DNA of 64,000 nt from Variovorax paradoxus (GCF_024734665.1 NZ_CP102931.1:3284001-3348000); one strand, 5' to 3'. Positions 1-9,033 are shown, numbered from the stretch's first letter. The notes: generated by a model not told the origin, from the sequence alone. Translations and numbers: made by a program.

Positions 1-890
1 GGCGACATGAATTCGGGGTTGAAGACGTTCATGAGCGCCGCCAGGGCAAATGGCATGAGCCCCAGGATCCAGGCCGACAGCCGCCCTTCCGACGAAAGCA
101 CCCGCACCCGTGCGAGCAGCTTGAGCCGGTCGCGGATGAGCCGGCTCAGGTTGCCCAGCACCTCCGTCAGGTTGCCGCCGGAGTCGCGCTGGATCAGCAC
201 CGCCACCACGAAATAGCGCAGGTCGGTGAGCGGCATGCGTTCGCTGAGGTTGGTCAGGGCCTGCTGCAGCGAGACGCCGAAATTCACCTCGTCGGCGACC
301 ATGCGGAACTCGCTGGCAATGGGGTCGGCCATTTCTTCGCCGATCATCTGCACGCCGCTGGCGAACGAGTGCCCCGCGCGCAGCGCGCGCGTCACCAGGT
401 CCAGCGCATCCGGAAGTTGCCTCTCCATGCGGGCCAGCCGGCGGCTGCGCTGGCGCTGCAGGTAGAGCACCGGAAGCATCGCCGCGCAGACCCCGGCGGC
501 GAGCGCCAGCAGCATCGGCTGGCGTGCCATCGACGCCGTCACGAAGAACGCGAGCACGCCGAGCGCACCGCATACCAGCAGGAAGCTGGAAACCGTCCAG
601 TCCAGCCCCGCCTGCAGGATGAAGCGGTCAAGCCGGTGCGCCCGCGGCAGCGTCAGCAGCATGCGCTGCATCCACGGCACCTCGCTGAGCATGCGTTCCT
701 TGACCAGATGGGCCTGCGACGTGCGATCGACCGCGGCGGAAAACGCCTGCAGCCGCTTCTCGATCTTGCGCGCCTCGGGCCCCTTGTAGGAGCGCCACAG
801 CAGGTACAGGCCCTCGATCATGAGCAACACGGTCACGAAGACCAGCACGGTGACGGTGATGAGGGTGTGCCCCCCCAGGTTGTCGAACAT
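1..890 (-). CDS. tadB: Tad pilus inner-membrane platform protein TadB (3' end beyond the window)
   Basis: Starts at the ATG at 890 and stays open to the window edge, so about 296 residues are visible and the C-terminus is cut off. The visible protein has hydrophobic segments near residues 10-30, two more after a basic stretch (about 100-150), then a type II secretion F domain whose conserved stretch runs through LPDALDLVTRALRAGHS and later GGNLTEVLGNLS. TadB and TadC form the membrane platform on which the TadA ATPase assembles Flp pilins. It lies 9 bases after tadA, so the two are co-transcribed. TadC would be expected just beyond the edge. Confidence 0.9.
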   Translation of the reverse strand, partial: MFDNLGGHTLITVTVLVFVTVLLMIEGLYLLWRSYKGPEARKIEKRLQAFSAAVDRTSQAHLVKERMLSEVPWMQRMLLTLPRAHRLDRFILQAGLDWTVSSFLLVCGALGVLAFFVTASMARQPMLLALAAGVCAAMLPVLYLQRQRSRRLARMERQLPDALDLVTRALRAGHSFASGVQMIGEEMADPIASEFRMVADEVNFGVSLQQALTNLSERMPLTDLRYFVVAVLIQRDSGGNLTEVLGNLSRLIRDRLKLLARVRVLSSEGRLSAWILGLMPFALAALMNVFNPEFMS

Positions 891-899
891 GGCTGTCTC

Positions 900-2270
900 C
901 TATTCGTAGTGTTTGCTCGGCTCGAACATGGTGTCGGGCAGATCCACGCCGTAGGCATGGAGCCGCTCCGCGAATTTCGGCCTGACACCGGTCGCGTGGA
1001 AATGGCCGCGCACCATGCCGTCGGGCCCCATGCCGGTCTGGTGGAAAGTGAAGATCTCCTGCATGGTGACCACCTCGCCTTCCATGCCGGTGATCTCCTG
1101 GATGCTGGTGACCTTGCGCCGCCCATCGACCAGCCGCAGCACCTGCACCACCACCGTGATGGCCGACGCGATCTGCTGGCGCACAGTGCGATGCGGCAGG
1201 TTCAGGTTCGCCATGCCGATCATGTTTTCCAGTCGCGCCAGCGCATCGCGCGGCGTGTTGGCGTGGATGGTGGTGAGCGAGCCTTCGTGGCCTGTGTTCA
1301 TCGCCTGCAGCATGTCGACCGCCTCGGCGCCGCGCACTTCGCCGATGACGATGCGGTCGGGCCGCATGCGCAGCGCGTTGCGCACCAGCGCGCGCTGCGT
1401 GATCTCGCCCTTGCCCTCGATGTTCATCGGCCGCGTTTCCATGCGCGCCACGTGCGGCTGCTGCAGCTGCAACTCCGCCGCATCCTCGATGGTGATGATG
1501 CGTTCGGTCGGCGGAATGAAGCCGGAGAGGATATTCAGCAGCGTCGTCTTGCCAGCGCCCGTGCCGCCGGAGATGAGCATGTTGACCTTCGCCTGGGCCA
1601 GCCCCTCGAGCATCTGCGCCATCGGCGGCGTCAGCGTCTTGAGCTCGTTCACGAGGTTCTCCATGCGCAGCGGGATCTTCGCGAAACGCCGGATCGACAT
1701 CATCGGTCCGTCCAGCGCCACCGGCGCGATGACTGCATTGACGCGCGAGCCGTCGGGCAGCCGCGCATCGACCATGGGGCTGGACTCGTCGATGCGCCGC
1801 CCCACCAGCGAGACGATCTTGTCGATGATGCGCAGCAGGTGCTTCTCGTCGGTGAAGCTGACGTTGGTCAGCTCCAGCCGGCCCCGGCGCTCCACGTAGA
1901 CCTTCTCGTGCGAATTGATCAGGATGTCCGAGACGGACGGATCCGCCATCAGCAGCTCGATCGGCCCGAAACCGAGCATCTCGTGCTGGATGTCGCGGAT
2001 CAGCGTGCGCCGCTCGATGTCGTTGAGCGCCTCGGGCTCCTCCTGCAGCAGCCGCGTGACCATGGTCGAGATTTCCTGGCGCAGCACTTCGGGCTTCAGG
2101 GTTTCGAGCGCCGCCAGGTCGAAGCGCTCCAGCAGCTTCAGGTGCATGCGCTCCTTCAGCAACTTGTAGGCATCCGACGCAAAGGGCGACGCGGTCAGGT
2201 CGGCTGCGTGCCCATCGGGCTGCGCAGTGGGATCGGCGTCGATCGCATTGAGCTGTTCTCTGAATGACAT
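900..2270 (-). CDS. tadA: Tad pilus assembly ATPase TadA/CpaF
   Basis: A 456-residue secretion ATPase of the CpaF/TadA (VirB11/GspE) family that powers Flp pilus assembly from the cytoplasm. The Walker A motif GGTGAGKTT lies near residue 235. The acidic ITIEDAAEL box, the Walker B region IVIGEVRG and the His-box segment [18 protein letters not shown] follow in the usual order. The length is typical. The ATG at 2270 is preceded by an AAGGCAGG-like ribosome site and a 42-base gap to tadZ, which carries a 17-base repeat also found upstream of flp2. It is followed closely by tadB. Confidence 0.96.
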   Translation of the reverse strand: MSFREQLNAIDADPTAQPDGHAADLTASPFASDAYKLLKERMHLKLLERFDLAALETLKPEVLRQEISTMVTRLLQEEPEALNDIERRTLIRDIQHEMLGFGPIELLMADPSVSDILINSHEKVYVERRGRLELTNVSFTDEKHLLRIIDKIVSLVGRRIDESSPMVDARLPDGSRVNAVIAPVALDGPMMSIRRFAKIPLRMENLVNELKTLTPPMAQMLEGLAQAKVNMLISGGTGAGKTTLLNILSGFIPPTERIITIEDAAELQLQQPHVARMETRPMNIEGKGEITQRALVRNALRMRPDRIVIGEVRGAEAVDMLQAMNTGHEGSLTTIHANTPRDALARLENMIGMANLNLPHRTVRQQIASAITVVVQVLRLVDGRRKVTSIQEITGMEGEVVTMQEIFTFHQTGMGPDGMVRGHFHATGVRPKFAERLHAYGVDLPDTMFEPSKHYE

Positions 2271-2285
2271 GGGAGCCTGCCTTGC

Positions 2286-2302
2286 TGTTGAAGAAGAATG
2301 AG
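2286..2302 (-). repeat. 17-base repeat in the tadA leader
   Basis: The plus strand reads TGTTGAAGAAGAATGAG here, and exactly the same at 5883-5899. Both copies lie in non-coding gaps 15-20 bases upstream of a minus-strand start codon (tadA and flp2). On the mRNA the element reads as a CUUCUU-rich pyrimidine tract. The identity and matching placement are seen directly; a role in translation or RNA stability is a guess. Confidence 0.6.
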
Positions 2303-2312
2303 CCGGTGGTGC

Positions 2313-3464
2313 TCAGGCACGGCGGAAGAGCCGTCCGATGAAGCCGGGCGCCGCCTCCTGCCGCGGACTGAGTGAGTGAGCGATCTCGGCGAGCCGCTTG
2401 GCGAGCGTGCTGCCTCGCGACATCTCCGCCAGCGGCACGCCCCGGTTGATGGACGCATCCACGTCCTTGCCACCGTCGGGAACGATCGTGAGCGTCGCGC
2501 CGACCAGCGAGCGGCGCATGTCCGACAACCCGATTTCCCCGCCACCGGCGCTTCGGTTCACGAGCAGCTCGACCTTGCCGGGGGCATAGCCGAGCGACTT
2601 GAACACCTGCATCAGGCGCGTCACGTTGCGGATGTGCGGCAGGCTCGGCTGCAGCACCGGGAAGATGCGGTCGGCGCGGTCCAGCACCTTGATCGAGAGC
2701 GTGTCGATGCGCGTGCCGAGGTCGAACAGCACGAAGTCGTACATCGGCAGCGCAACCTGCAGGATCGCGTCGATGTGCTCGGCCTTCACCTCCAGCGCGC
2801 GCGAAAGATCGTCGGGTGCGGGCAGGATGCTGAAGCCCGGCGCCACGCGCACCACGCTGGCCGCGAGCAGCGACGCGTCGAGGCGGCCGATGTCGCGCGC
2901 AACGTCCGCCATCGTGGAACTCGGCCGCACGTCGCTCACGTACGACAGCGCATCGCCGAACTGCAGGTTCAGGTCGATCAGCAGCACCGAGCGCTCCCGC
3001 GAGAGCTGGTGAGCGATGTTGGTCGCGAGAAAGGTCGATCCGCTGCCGCCCTTGCAGGGCATGAACGCCACGACCTGGCCAGGGCCGCGCGCCTGGGTGC
3101 CGGCCATCTTGAGCCCGATGCGCTCGACGGCAGCCTCGAGCGCGGCAGTGTCGGATGGCGACGGCAGCACCTCGCGCACGCCAGCGCGCATCGCGTGGAT
3201 CAGGAACTCCGGCGTCTGCATGGCGCACAGCAGCACCACCGCGATTGCCGGGTGCTGCATCGTGAGCTTCTCCACCAGCGCGAGCTCCTGAAGGTCGCAG
3301 CACATGCCGTCGACCAGCAGGAGCTCCGGGGCCGCCTTCTCGACGACCCATTGCATCCGGCTCTTGCCGCCCTCGAACAGCGACACGTGGTGGGAGCGCG
3401 CCTCGAGGACCTTGCGCATGTCCTGGAGATGGTTCGGATTGGGGGAAATGATGGCGATCTTCAT
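2313..3464 (-). CDS. tadZ: Tad pilus localisation ATPase TadZ/CpaE
   Basis: A 383-residue protein with a receiver-like N-terminal part (about 1-120, MKIAIISPNP start) and a ParA/MinD-type ATPase domain from about residue 130. The P-loop reads PCKGGSGSTFLATNIA. It keeps the first Lys of the deviant Walker A motif, but the usual second Lys (KST) is replaced by Ser, which is common among TadZ proteins that localise rather than hydrolyse quickly. Later blocks (LLIDLNLQFGD, FVLFDLGTR) fit the fold. CpaE/TadZ proteins place the pilus machine at a cell pole. It sits between the TadE-like genes and tadA. Confidence 0.9.
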   Translation of the reverse strand: MKIAIISPNPNHLQDMRKVLEARSHHVSLFEGGKSRMQWVVEKAAPELLLVDGMCCDLQELALVEKLTMQHPAIAVVLLCAMQTPEFLIHAMRAGVREVLPSPSDTAALEAAVERIGLKMAGTQARGPGQVVAFMPCKGGSGSTFLATNIAHQLSRERSVLLIDLNLQFGDALSYVSDVRPSSTMADVARDIGRLDASLLAASVVRVAPGFSILPAPDDLSRALEVKAEHIDAILQVALPMYDFVLFDLGTRIDTLSIKVLDRADRIFPVLQPSLPHIRNVTRLMQVFKSLGYAPGKVELLVNRSAGGGEIGLSDMRRSLVGATLTIVPDGGKDVDASINRGVPLAEMSRGSTLAKRLAEIAHSLSPRQEAAPGFIGRLFRRA

Positions 3465-3483
3465 GGTCGTGTCCGGTGCGTTG

Positions 3484-3912
3484 CTAGGAACAGATGGCTG
3501 CGCTGTTCGGGTCTTTGCGCATCACCTCGCGCGGCAGGTAGGTGGAAAAGCCCGGCATCGGGATCAGCGGCGCGACACCACCCGCGATGGGGGAGATCCA
3601 CTGGTAGTTGAGCCCGGTGATGCTGACGGTGACGCCCTGACAGGTCGCGGCCGTGCAGCCCGACGGCGCCCACGCCACCGACACAGTGCTGATCTGCGGC
3701 AGCAGCGCCTTCATGCGGGCAAGCACCAGCGCCTGCTGGCCGGTGTCGTCGCACACCACGGCATACCTGGCCCCCGCGCGTGTTGCCTCCTGGGCCGCAT
3801 TCCACGTGAACAGCATGCGCGAGAAGTCGACGATGCCCAGCACGAACATGAGGAAGATGAGCAGACCCAAGGCGAATTCGACCGTGGTCGCGCCGGTAAT
3901 GCGTTTTCTCAT
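3484..3912 (-). CDS. TadE-like pseudopilin/pilus assembly protein
   Basis: A 142-residue protein with a short basic N-terminus (MRKRITG), then ATTVEFALGLLIFLMFVLGIV, the TadE-like signature with a Glu in a prepilin-like hydrophobic helix. The remainder would be periplasmic and carries several cysteines. It overlaps the upstream TadE-like gene by four bases (ATGA). TadE/TadF pseudopilins are processed by TadV and needed for pilus biogenesis. Whether this is the TadE or the TadF equivalent cannot be decided from sequence alone. Confidence 0.85.
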   Translation of the reverse strand: MRKRITGATTVEFALGLLIFLMFVLGIVDFSRMLFTWNAAQEATRAGARYAVVCDDTGQQALVLARMKALLPQISTVSVAWAPSGCTAATCQGVTVSITGLNYQWISPIAGGVAPLIPMPGFSTYLPREVMRKDPNSAAICS

Positions 3913-4376
3913 GATGGCGCCCTCATGGTGGCTGCGATTTCGCTGAAGACGATGTTGCCGTTCGCATCGGCGAAGACGACGCCGATCACCGAGGGAAACA
4001 GCGAATGGAATGTGTAGCTGCTGACGCGCACCGTCACCGTGGTGATGATCGGATTCGCCCCTACCGACTGCCAGGTGCAGCAGCTGCCAGCCGGCACATT
4101 CGAAAGACTCAGCCCGCGCACCAGCCGCGCACCGGTGCCGGCCGTGTTGCCGTACACGATCAGGTTGCGCGCCTCGGTGACGTGCGTGCCAGGCGTCTGC
4201 ACGGACAGGTAGCGCACCGCGTCGCGGGTCGACTTGACGACCGCGTTGTACTCGTACATCGCGCGGCCGAACTCGGTTGCGATGAAGGTCAGCAGCAGAA
4301 GCAGCGGCGTGATCAGCGCCAGCTCGATCAGTGCCGCGCCGTGCTGTGTGCGATGGGATCTTTTCATGGTGTTCAC
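3909..4376 (-). CDS. TadE-like pseudopilin/pilus assembly protein
   Basis: A 155-residue protein with the pattern GAALIELALITPLLLLLTFIA after a basic tail, followed by TEFGRAMYEYNAVVKSTRDAVRYLS, the typical TadE-like stalk. The C-terminal part has paired cysteines (SCCTW). It overlaps its neighbours on both sides by four bases (ATGA), showing tight translational coupling within the Tad operon. It is one of two adjacent TadE-family paralogues. Confidence 0.85.
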   Translation of the reverse strand: MNTMKRSHRTQHGAALIELALITPLLLLLTFIATEFGRAMYEYNAVVKSTRDAVRYLSVQTPGTHVTEARNLIVYGNTAGTGARLVRGLSLSNVPAGSCCTWQSVGANPIITTVTVRVSSYTFHSLFPSVIGVVFADANGNIVFSEIAATMRAPS

Positions 4377-5644
4377 CTCACCAGTACCGGAACCAGCGGG
4401 CCCGCCGATCCGCCAGCCAGCCCGCTGGTGGTGCAGGGGCTGCCCACGGCGCCCGCGTTGCCGCGGAATTCCAGCTGCGTGTCGGTCATCGGAATGCTCA
4501 GCGGCTGCAGCATCAGCATGCAGGCGTAGTCGATCACGTGGTTGCTGCCGTCAATGACCGGCACCGTGACGATGCGGCGGTCGAAGCCGTACTGCATGTG
4601 GCCTCCGGCAACGTTGCCCGGGTTGGCCAGCTTCTGGAAGCTGTTGAGCGACAGCCCCGTGATCGATTCGCAGCTGTTCGCGCCCTTCACTTTGGTGCCG
4701 GTGTCGGCGCAGGACGCGAAGGCGGCCCGCTTGGTCACGAAGTTCTGAGCGGTCGCATCGGCTCCTGCACCCGGCGCGCCGTTGTAGGCATTGAACTGCG
4801 TGGGCCAGTTGGATGATGTGTAGGCATAGCCGGTGTAGTCGGGCCGGTCCACGCTCGGATCGCCGCTGTTCTTGTAGATGCCGAAGCGCTGGTTCCAGGT
4901 GTCGGCCACCGTGGTCTGTACGCCGGGGGTGCCGAGCGTGTCTCCCACCTTGGTGCCGCAGTGGTTGTTGAGCTCGGATTCGGTTTCCGAGGCGCTGTTG
5001 CTGCCGTCGAGATTGGCCCAGCCGATCTGGCCGCCCACGGCCGCGTTCTGCGCCTGGATGAGCGTCACCCAATCGCCTACGGCGAAGCCGTAGTTCGGTG
5101 CCGTGCCGCCCGGCTTGGGTTTCAAGGCGACGGGAATGGGGCACGTGGTCTGTGCGCTGGCACGGGTGGCGACTGCGCTCGCCGTGACGCTGCGCGTAGC
5201 GGGATTGCCGGCGGTATTGCCCGAAAAGGCGCCCATGGCCTTCATGAGCCAGATGTTGACGTTGGCCTGCGTGTGCGTGCACTGCGCATAGCGAGCCACG
5301 GCGGGCGTGGTCGTAAGGGCGTAGGCCGAGTCGCGGAACGTGATGTCGGCCGTGACGATCTTGCCCTGCCCGCTCCAGGTGCTCGATTGCATGTTCACGC
5401 GGTTCGCATTGCCGGCGGTCTGGCCTGCGCTCGTGGCTCGCGTGAGGGCTGTGCCCTGTCCGTCGAGCTCGCGCGCGGCGGCCAGGGCGCAGCTGTCCAC
5501 CGCTGTCTGCAGTTCGGTCCTGATGACGAACAGGTGGCCGAAGTCGAGTGCGATGCCCATGAAGCCCATCAGGAACAACAGGAACAGCGCGGCTGTGACG
5601 ATCATCGCGCCACGCTGGCGGCGATGCTGGCGGCAGGTGAACAT
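4373..5644 (-). CDS. tadG: TadG-like pilus assembly protein
   Basis: About 423 residues from the ATG at 5644; an upstream TTG at 5671 is a weaker alternative. The N-terminus is RQRGAMIVTAALFLLFLMGFMGIALDFGHLF, a TadG-type membrane anchor, followed by the conserved ELQTAVDSCALAAARELDG segment. The rest is a large extracytoplasmic domain with scattered cysteines. In TadG proteins this region anchors or organises the pilus on the cell surface. It is the first gene after the flp pilins and overlaps the next gene by four bases. Confidence 0.85.
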   Translation of the reverse strand: MFTCRQHRRQRGAMIVTAALFLLFLMGFMGIALDFGHLFVIRTELQTAVDSCALAAARELDGQGTALTRATSAGQTAGNANRVNMQSSTWSGQGKIVTADITFRDSAYALTTTPAVARYAQCTHTQANVNIWLMKAMGAFSGNTAGNPATRSVTASAVATRASAQTTCPIPVALKPKPGGTAPNYGFAVGDWVTLIQAQNAAVGGQIGWANLDGSNSASETESELNNHCGTKVGDTLGTPGVQTTVADTWNQRFGIYKNSGDPSVDRPDYTGYAYTSSNWPTQFNAYNGAPGAGADATAQNFVTKRAAFASCADTGTKVKGANSCESITGLSLNSFQKLANPGNVAGGHMQYGFDRRIVTVPVIDGSNHVIDYACMLMLQPLSIPMTDTQLEFRGNAGAVGSPCTTSGLAGGSAGPLVPVLVR

Positions 5645-5686
5645 GATCGGCTTTCTTGCAAGTTGGAACAACGCAGGAAAGCCGCG

Positions 5687-5863
5687 TCAGGTGCAGCTCG
5701 TGCCGCCCAGACAGGTAGTGACCCGGGTGATGAATGCGCCCAGGCCGGTACTGCCGGACAGCGCTTGCAACGCGACCACCAGTGCGATGGAAACCACGGC
5801 GATGATCAATGCGTACTCGACCACTTGTGCGCCGCTCTCGTCTGTCATGAATGACTTGAACAT
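5687..5863 (-). CDS. flp: Flp/Fap major pilin, second copy
   Basis: Starts at the ATG at 5863 (MFKSFMTDES), giving 58 residues; a longer reading from 5959 would add an unlikely Pro-rich tail. It has the Flp signature SGAQVVEYALIIAVVSIALVVAL, with the expected TadV cleavage after the Gly and a Glu-Tyr at mature positions 5-6. A Cys pair lies in the tail (TTCLGGTSC). It is very similar to the other flp copy upstream. Tandem flp genes are common in Tad loci. Confidence 0.93.
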   Translation of the reverse strand: MFKSFMTDESGAQVVEYALIIAVVSIALVVALQALSGSTGLGAFITRVTTCLGGTSCT

Positions 5864-5882
5864 GGTGATGACCCCAATTCGG

Positions 5883-5899
5883 TGTTGAAGAAGAATGAG
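5883..5899 (-). repeat. 17-base repeat in the flp2 leader
   Basis: The second exact copy of TGTTGAAGAAGAATGAG (plus strand; the first is at 2286-2302). It lies 20 bases upstream of the second flp start codon, between that gene and a strong hairpin. No protein-coding reading explains the identity. Confidence 0.6.
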
Positions 5900-5923
5900 T
5901 GGGAGCGGATGGGTGGGTGGAAC

Positions 5924-5952
5924 GAAGCGGGCCGGAAAACCGGACCCGCTTC
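5924..5952 (-). terminator. Strong hairpin between the two flp genes
   Basis: GAAGCGGG+CCGG (5924-5935) pairs with CCGG+CCCGCTTC (5940-5943 and 5945-5952) around an AAAA loop, a 12-bp stem with one bulged A. It starts 18 bases after the first flp stop codon. No U-run follows on the minus strand, so partial termination, 3'-end protection or processing that raises pilin mRNA is more likely than a simple terminator. The hairpin is seen; its function is inferred. Confidence 0.6.
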
Positions 5953-5969
5953 CCTCCACGACAGACTGC

Positions 5970-6179
5970 TCAGGTGCAGGTCGTCCCGGTCAGGCAGGTC
6001 GTGACGCGAGTGATGAAACTCGTGAAGCCGCCGTTGTTGGCCGTAAGGCCCTTCAGTGCAACGACCAGTGCGATCGAGACGACGGCGATGATCAGCGCGT
6101 ACTCGACGACCTGGGCGCCATCTTCCTCGAGCATGAAGCCGCGGGTGGATTGGCCGATGGCCTGGAGAAAGTTCTTCAT
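5970..6179 (-). CDS. flp: Flp/Fap major pilin, first copy
   Basis: A 69-residue prepilin: MKNFLQAIGQSTRGFMLEED leader, then GAQVVEYALIIAVVSIALVVALKG, matching Flp pilins with cleavage after Gly by the TadV peptidase. The C-terminus carries two cysteines (TTCLTGTTC) as in the neighbouring copy. A good ribosome site (AAAGGAAAG) precedes the ATG. The 145-base gap upstream could hold its own promoter, as expected for a highly expressed major pilin. Confidence 0.95.
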   Translation of the reverse strand: MKNFLQAIGQSTRGFMLEEDGAQVVEYALIIAVVSIALVVALKGLTANNGGFTSFITRVTTCLTGTTCT

Positions 6180-6324
6180 GGTTCTTTCCTTTCAAGGTTT
6201 GAACAGTTGGAAATCAGGTTTGAAAACAATGACGTGATGGGGAAGAAAGTTCGTTGCAGTTCGTGGCGCTCTCCTTTCCAGGTAAAGACTTCGAGGATCG
6301 AATTCGAGAGAAAAACACAGCCCG

Positions 6325-6618
6325 TCACTTGCCCGAGCCGCCACCCTGACCACCGATCTGGCCGCCGATGTTGATGACGTTGACTGCCGGCGGCGGCGAC
6401 TTGTAGGACTCGTGGTACTGATTCATCGACTCGCGCGCCGAGCGGCCGTCCATGCCCGCGATCGGATCGCCGTTCTTGCCGGCGTTCGGGTTCAGCGTCA
6501 TCTTTTTCTTTGCGTCGCGCACCGCGTCGCCGAAGCGCGCGTCGTAGTTGGGCGTGACGGTCGAGCAACTGGCGCCAAGAAGGCAGACGAGCGCGACGGT
6601 GGTCGATCTGATGAACAT
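6325..6618 (-). CDS. Small Tad-associated lipoprotein
   Basis: The ATG at 6618 is preferred over a GTG at 6633 because GAGGAGC lies 7 bases before it. The 97-residue product begins MFIRSTTVALVCLLGASCSTV, a signal peptide with an ASC lipobox. The mature part is polar and ends in a Gly-rich stretch (GGQIGGQGGGSGK). It lies directly after the secretin gene, where Tad loci often carry an outer-membrane lipoprotein such as TadD or RcpB-type. No named family was recognised with certainty; a pilotin-like or channel-gating role is an inference. Confidence 0.7.
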   Translation of the reverse strand: MFIRSTTVALVCLLGASCSTVTPNYDARFGDAVRDAKKKMTLNPNAGKNGDPIAGMDGRSARESMNQYHESYKSPPPAVNVINIGGQIGGQGGGSGK

Positions 6619-6629
6619 GACAGTGCTCC

Positions 6630-8165
6630 TCACGGGGTTTCGCTGGCCGGGGCGGCCGGTGCCGGGGTGGCGCTTTCGAGGGCGCCGTTGAGGTAGACCT
6701 CGGCGCGGCTAGGAACGACGTGGTTGTCCGTCGGTACCCGCGGCGACTCGGCCAGCGGACGAACCAGGCGCGGCGTGATGACGAACATCAGCTCGGTCTG
6801 CTCGTTCTGGAATTCAGTGCTGCGAAACAGCGCACCCATCACCGGCACTTCGCCCAGGCCCGGATAGCGCTTGATGGTCTCGTTCACATTGCTCTTGATG
6901 AGCCCGGCGATGACGAAACTCTGCCCGTCGTTGAGTTGCACGGTGGTGTCGGCGCGCCGCACCGTCAGCGAAGGCAGCACGGCGGTAACGCCCGAGACCG
7001 TGGTGAAGGGCGAGCCGGTCTGCGTCAGGTCCGACACCTCGGACACCATCTTGAGGTTGATCCGGTCGCCGTTGAGCACGGTCGGGGTGAACTTGACCCC
7101 GATGCCGAACTCCTTTTCTTCCAGCGTGATGTTCGTCCCGCCGCCGCCAGCGGCGCTCTGCGCCACCGGAATGAAGATCTTGCCGCCCGACAGGAAGCTG
7201 GCCTGCTGGCCGCTGATGGCCATGATGTTGGGTTCCGCAAGAATGCGCACCAGCCCGTCGTCCTTCTGGCCGTCGATGGTCAGCGAGGTGCGGCCGATGC
7301 GCAGTGCCTGGACCAGGCCCGCGCCCGTGCTCAGGAAATTGGAAATCAGCGAGTAGTTGTTCAGCCCGCCGTTGCCCGAACGCGCAATCCCGACGCGCGA
7401 GCCCAGCCGGTCGAGCAGCGTCTTGCTGACCTCGGCGATCTTCACCTCGAGCATCACCTGCTGCGGTGTCGCGATGCGCAGCAGGTTCACCACCTTCTTG
7501 CCGTCCGCGCCGTAGGCCGACGCCAGGCTCATCACGTCGTCGAGCTTGAGCGCGTCGCTGATCTCGCCGGTGAGCACGATGGATTTTTCTGCACTGCGCA
7601 CGCGGATGCGGCGCTCTTCGGGCATCAACTCAGCCAGCTTGGCCTGCAGCGCCATCGGATCGATGGTGACGATCACGTCCTTGATGTAGCAGGTGCCATC
7701 GGCGCTCTGGAGCACGACGTTCATCGAGCCCGCCTGGCGGCCACGGAAGAACAGGTCGGTCGGGCTCAGCAGCGTCACATCGACATCGGCGACGCCGTCG
7801 CCGGTATTCGCATTCGCGGCCATCGCCGGAGAGGGTTGCATGCCCGCCGGCACGGCCGCGGCCGCAGGCGCCGGCGCCCGGTTCGAAGGCTGGCCGCCGA
7901 CCACGATGCGCACCACGCGCGCCTTCAGCGGAATGACCACCGACTTGCCCAGCACGGCCTGGGTCGGCTGGTCGTCCGGAATGATGGCGGTGCAGCGTCG
8001 GGCGTTGGCGGCGTTGCCCGCTGCCGCCGGAGGCGTTGCAAGTGCTGCGGCGGGCATGGCGGCCGTGGCCGAGGCGGTTGCCGCGACCTCCGCGCCCATG
8101 GCGGGAGCCGCCACTGTCGCGAGGGTCGCCAGCAGACTGGCTAGTGTTGTTGAGAGATGGCGCAC
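6630..8165 (-). CDS. rcpA: Tad outer-membrane secretin RcpA/CpaC
   Basis: A 511-residue protein with a signal peptide (ending near AMGAEVAA), an Ala-rich linker, and an N-terminal pilus-assembly domain with BON-like character (about 60-250, including the RSAEKSIVLTGEISD segment). The secretin channel domain follows from about residue 280 to the end, with the VPVMGALFRSTEFQNEQTELMFVITPRLVRPL signature. It forms the outer-membrane pore for the Flp pilus. Its gene follows rcpC and is closely followed by the lipoprotein gene. Confidence 0.94.
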   Translation of the reverse strand: MRHLSTTLASLLATLATVAAPAMGAEVAATASATAAMPAAALATPPAAAGNAANARRCTAIIPDDQPTQAVLGKSVVIPLKARVVRIVVGGQPSNRAPAPAAAAVPAGMQPSPAMAANANTGDGVADVDVTLLSPTDLFFRGRQAGSMNVVLQSADGTCYIKDVIVTIDPMALQAKLAELMPEERRIRVRSAEKSIVLTGEISDALKLDDVMSLASAYGADGKKVVNLLRIATPQQVMLEVKIAEVSKTLLDRLGSRVGIARSGNGGLNNYSLISNFLSTGAGLVQALRIGRTSLTIDGQKDDGLVRILAEPNIMAISGQQASFLSGGKIFIPVAQSAAGGGGTNITLEEKEFGIGVKFTPTVLNGDRINLKMVSEVSDLTQTGSPFTTVSGVTAVLPSLTVRRADTTVQLNDGQSFVIAGLIKSNVNETIKRYPGLGEVPVMGALFRSTEFQNEQTELMFVITPRLVRPLAESPRVPTDNHVVPSRAEVYLNGALESATPAPAAPASETP

Positions 8166-8190
8166 TTGGTGTTCCTCCTGATGAACCGGA

Positions 8191-9033
8191 TCAGAAACAG
8201 GTCAGCGAGCTGCCCGCGTGCTGGACGACTTCCACGCACTGGGAAGCCGGCTGCGCGGCGGGGCCTGCACGATGAATACGCGGGCGGGCCGGGGCAGGCG
8301 CCGCAGCGGTGGAGACCTGCACGATCTCCTTCGCGCCGAACAACTGGCCCTTGGTGATGCCGCCGGTGGCGACCGTGGTCTTGTCCATCTGGTTGCGAAG
8401 CACCAGGGACAGCGTTCCCACGCTGCGTGCCAGGTCGAGCTTTTCCGAGTCTTCGAGCGAGAGTTCGAGCGTCACGGCGCTCACGACCTTGGGCTTGGTG
8501 TCGTCGCGGTTGGCCTCCTGCGCCACCGCCAGCACCAGCACTTTCTCGAGCACGGTCTTGCTGATCTGCGACGCCTCCTCGCCGCGGCCCTTGTCCTGCT
8601 GGGCGTTGACCATCACGTCGACGTAGTTGCCCGGCAACGCGAAGCCGGCGACGCCGACCACGTCGTTGACGCGCACCGTCATGGCTCGCTTGCCACTGGC
8701 GATCACCGCCGACAACCCGCCCTGGGTTCCCACCGGCGCCAGCTTGCCTTCAATGAGCGCTTCGCCGCGCAGCACGCCAACCCTCACCACGCGGTCGTCC
8801 AGCGCCTTGATGTCGCCGAACGAGCCATTCGGCACGGAGCCGCTGGGCCAGTCGACCGTGGACAGCATCTGCGCGTTGACGCGGCTGCCCAGTTCGATGT
8901 CGACGGCGGCCACCACGACCTTGTTGGACGCGATGCCGCTTTGCCTGGAGATCCACCCGGCCGCGTAGACCGCGGCCGCCAGCCCCGTCAGAAGGGCCAG
9001 AAGGATCAGCCCGATCGCCTTGATGTTCTTCAT
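8191..9033 (-). CDS. cpaB: Flp pilus assembly protein CpaB/RcpC
   Basis: A 280-residue protein with an N-terminal membrane anchor (IGLILLALLTGLAAAVYAAG) and a SAF domain (about 38-105, VVVAAVDIELGSRVNAQMLSTVDWP). The CpaB/RcpC-specific domain follows (VRVNDVVGVAGFALPGNYVDV), then a Pro/Ala-rich tail ending in two cysteines. RcpC/CpaB is periplasmic and supports the secretin. It lies directly upstream of rcpA. Confidence 0.92.
   Translation of the reverse strand: MKNIKAIGLILLALLTGLAAAVYAAGWISRQSGIASNKVVVAAVDIELGSRVNAQMLSTVDWPSGSVPNGSFGDIKALDDRVVRVGVLRGEALIEGKLAPVGTQGGLSAVIASGKRAMTVRVNDVVGVAGFALPGNYVDVMVNAQQDKGRGEEASQISKTVLEKVLVLAVAQEANRDDTKPKVVSAVTLELSLEDSEKLDLARSVGTLSLVLRNQMDKTTVATGGITKGQLFGAKEIVQVSTAAAPAPARPRIHRAGPAAQPASQCVEVVQHAGSSLTCF

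Noticed and set aside
369..2267. Long plus-strand open frames opposite the Tad, SbcC-like and EPS genes
   Set aside because: They are antisense shadows with Arg/His/Gln-rich low-complexity products, caused by the high GC content; the real genes on the other strand have clear family motifs.
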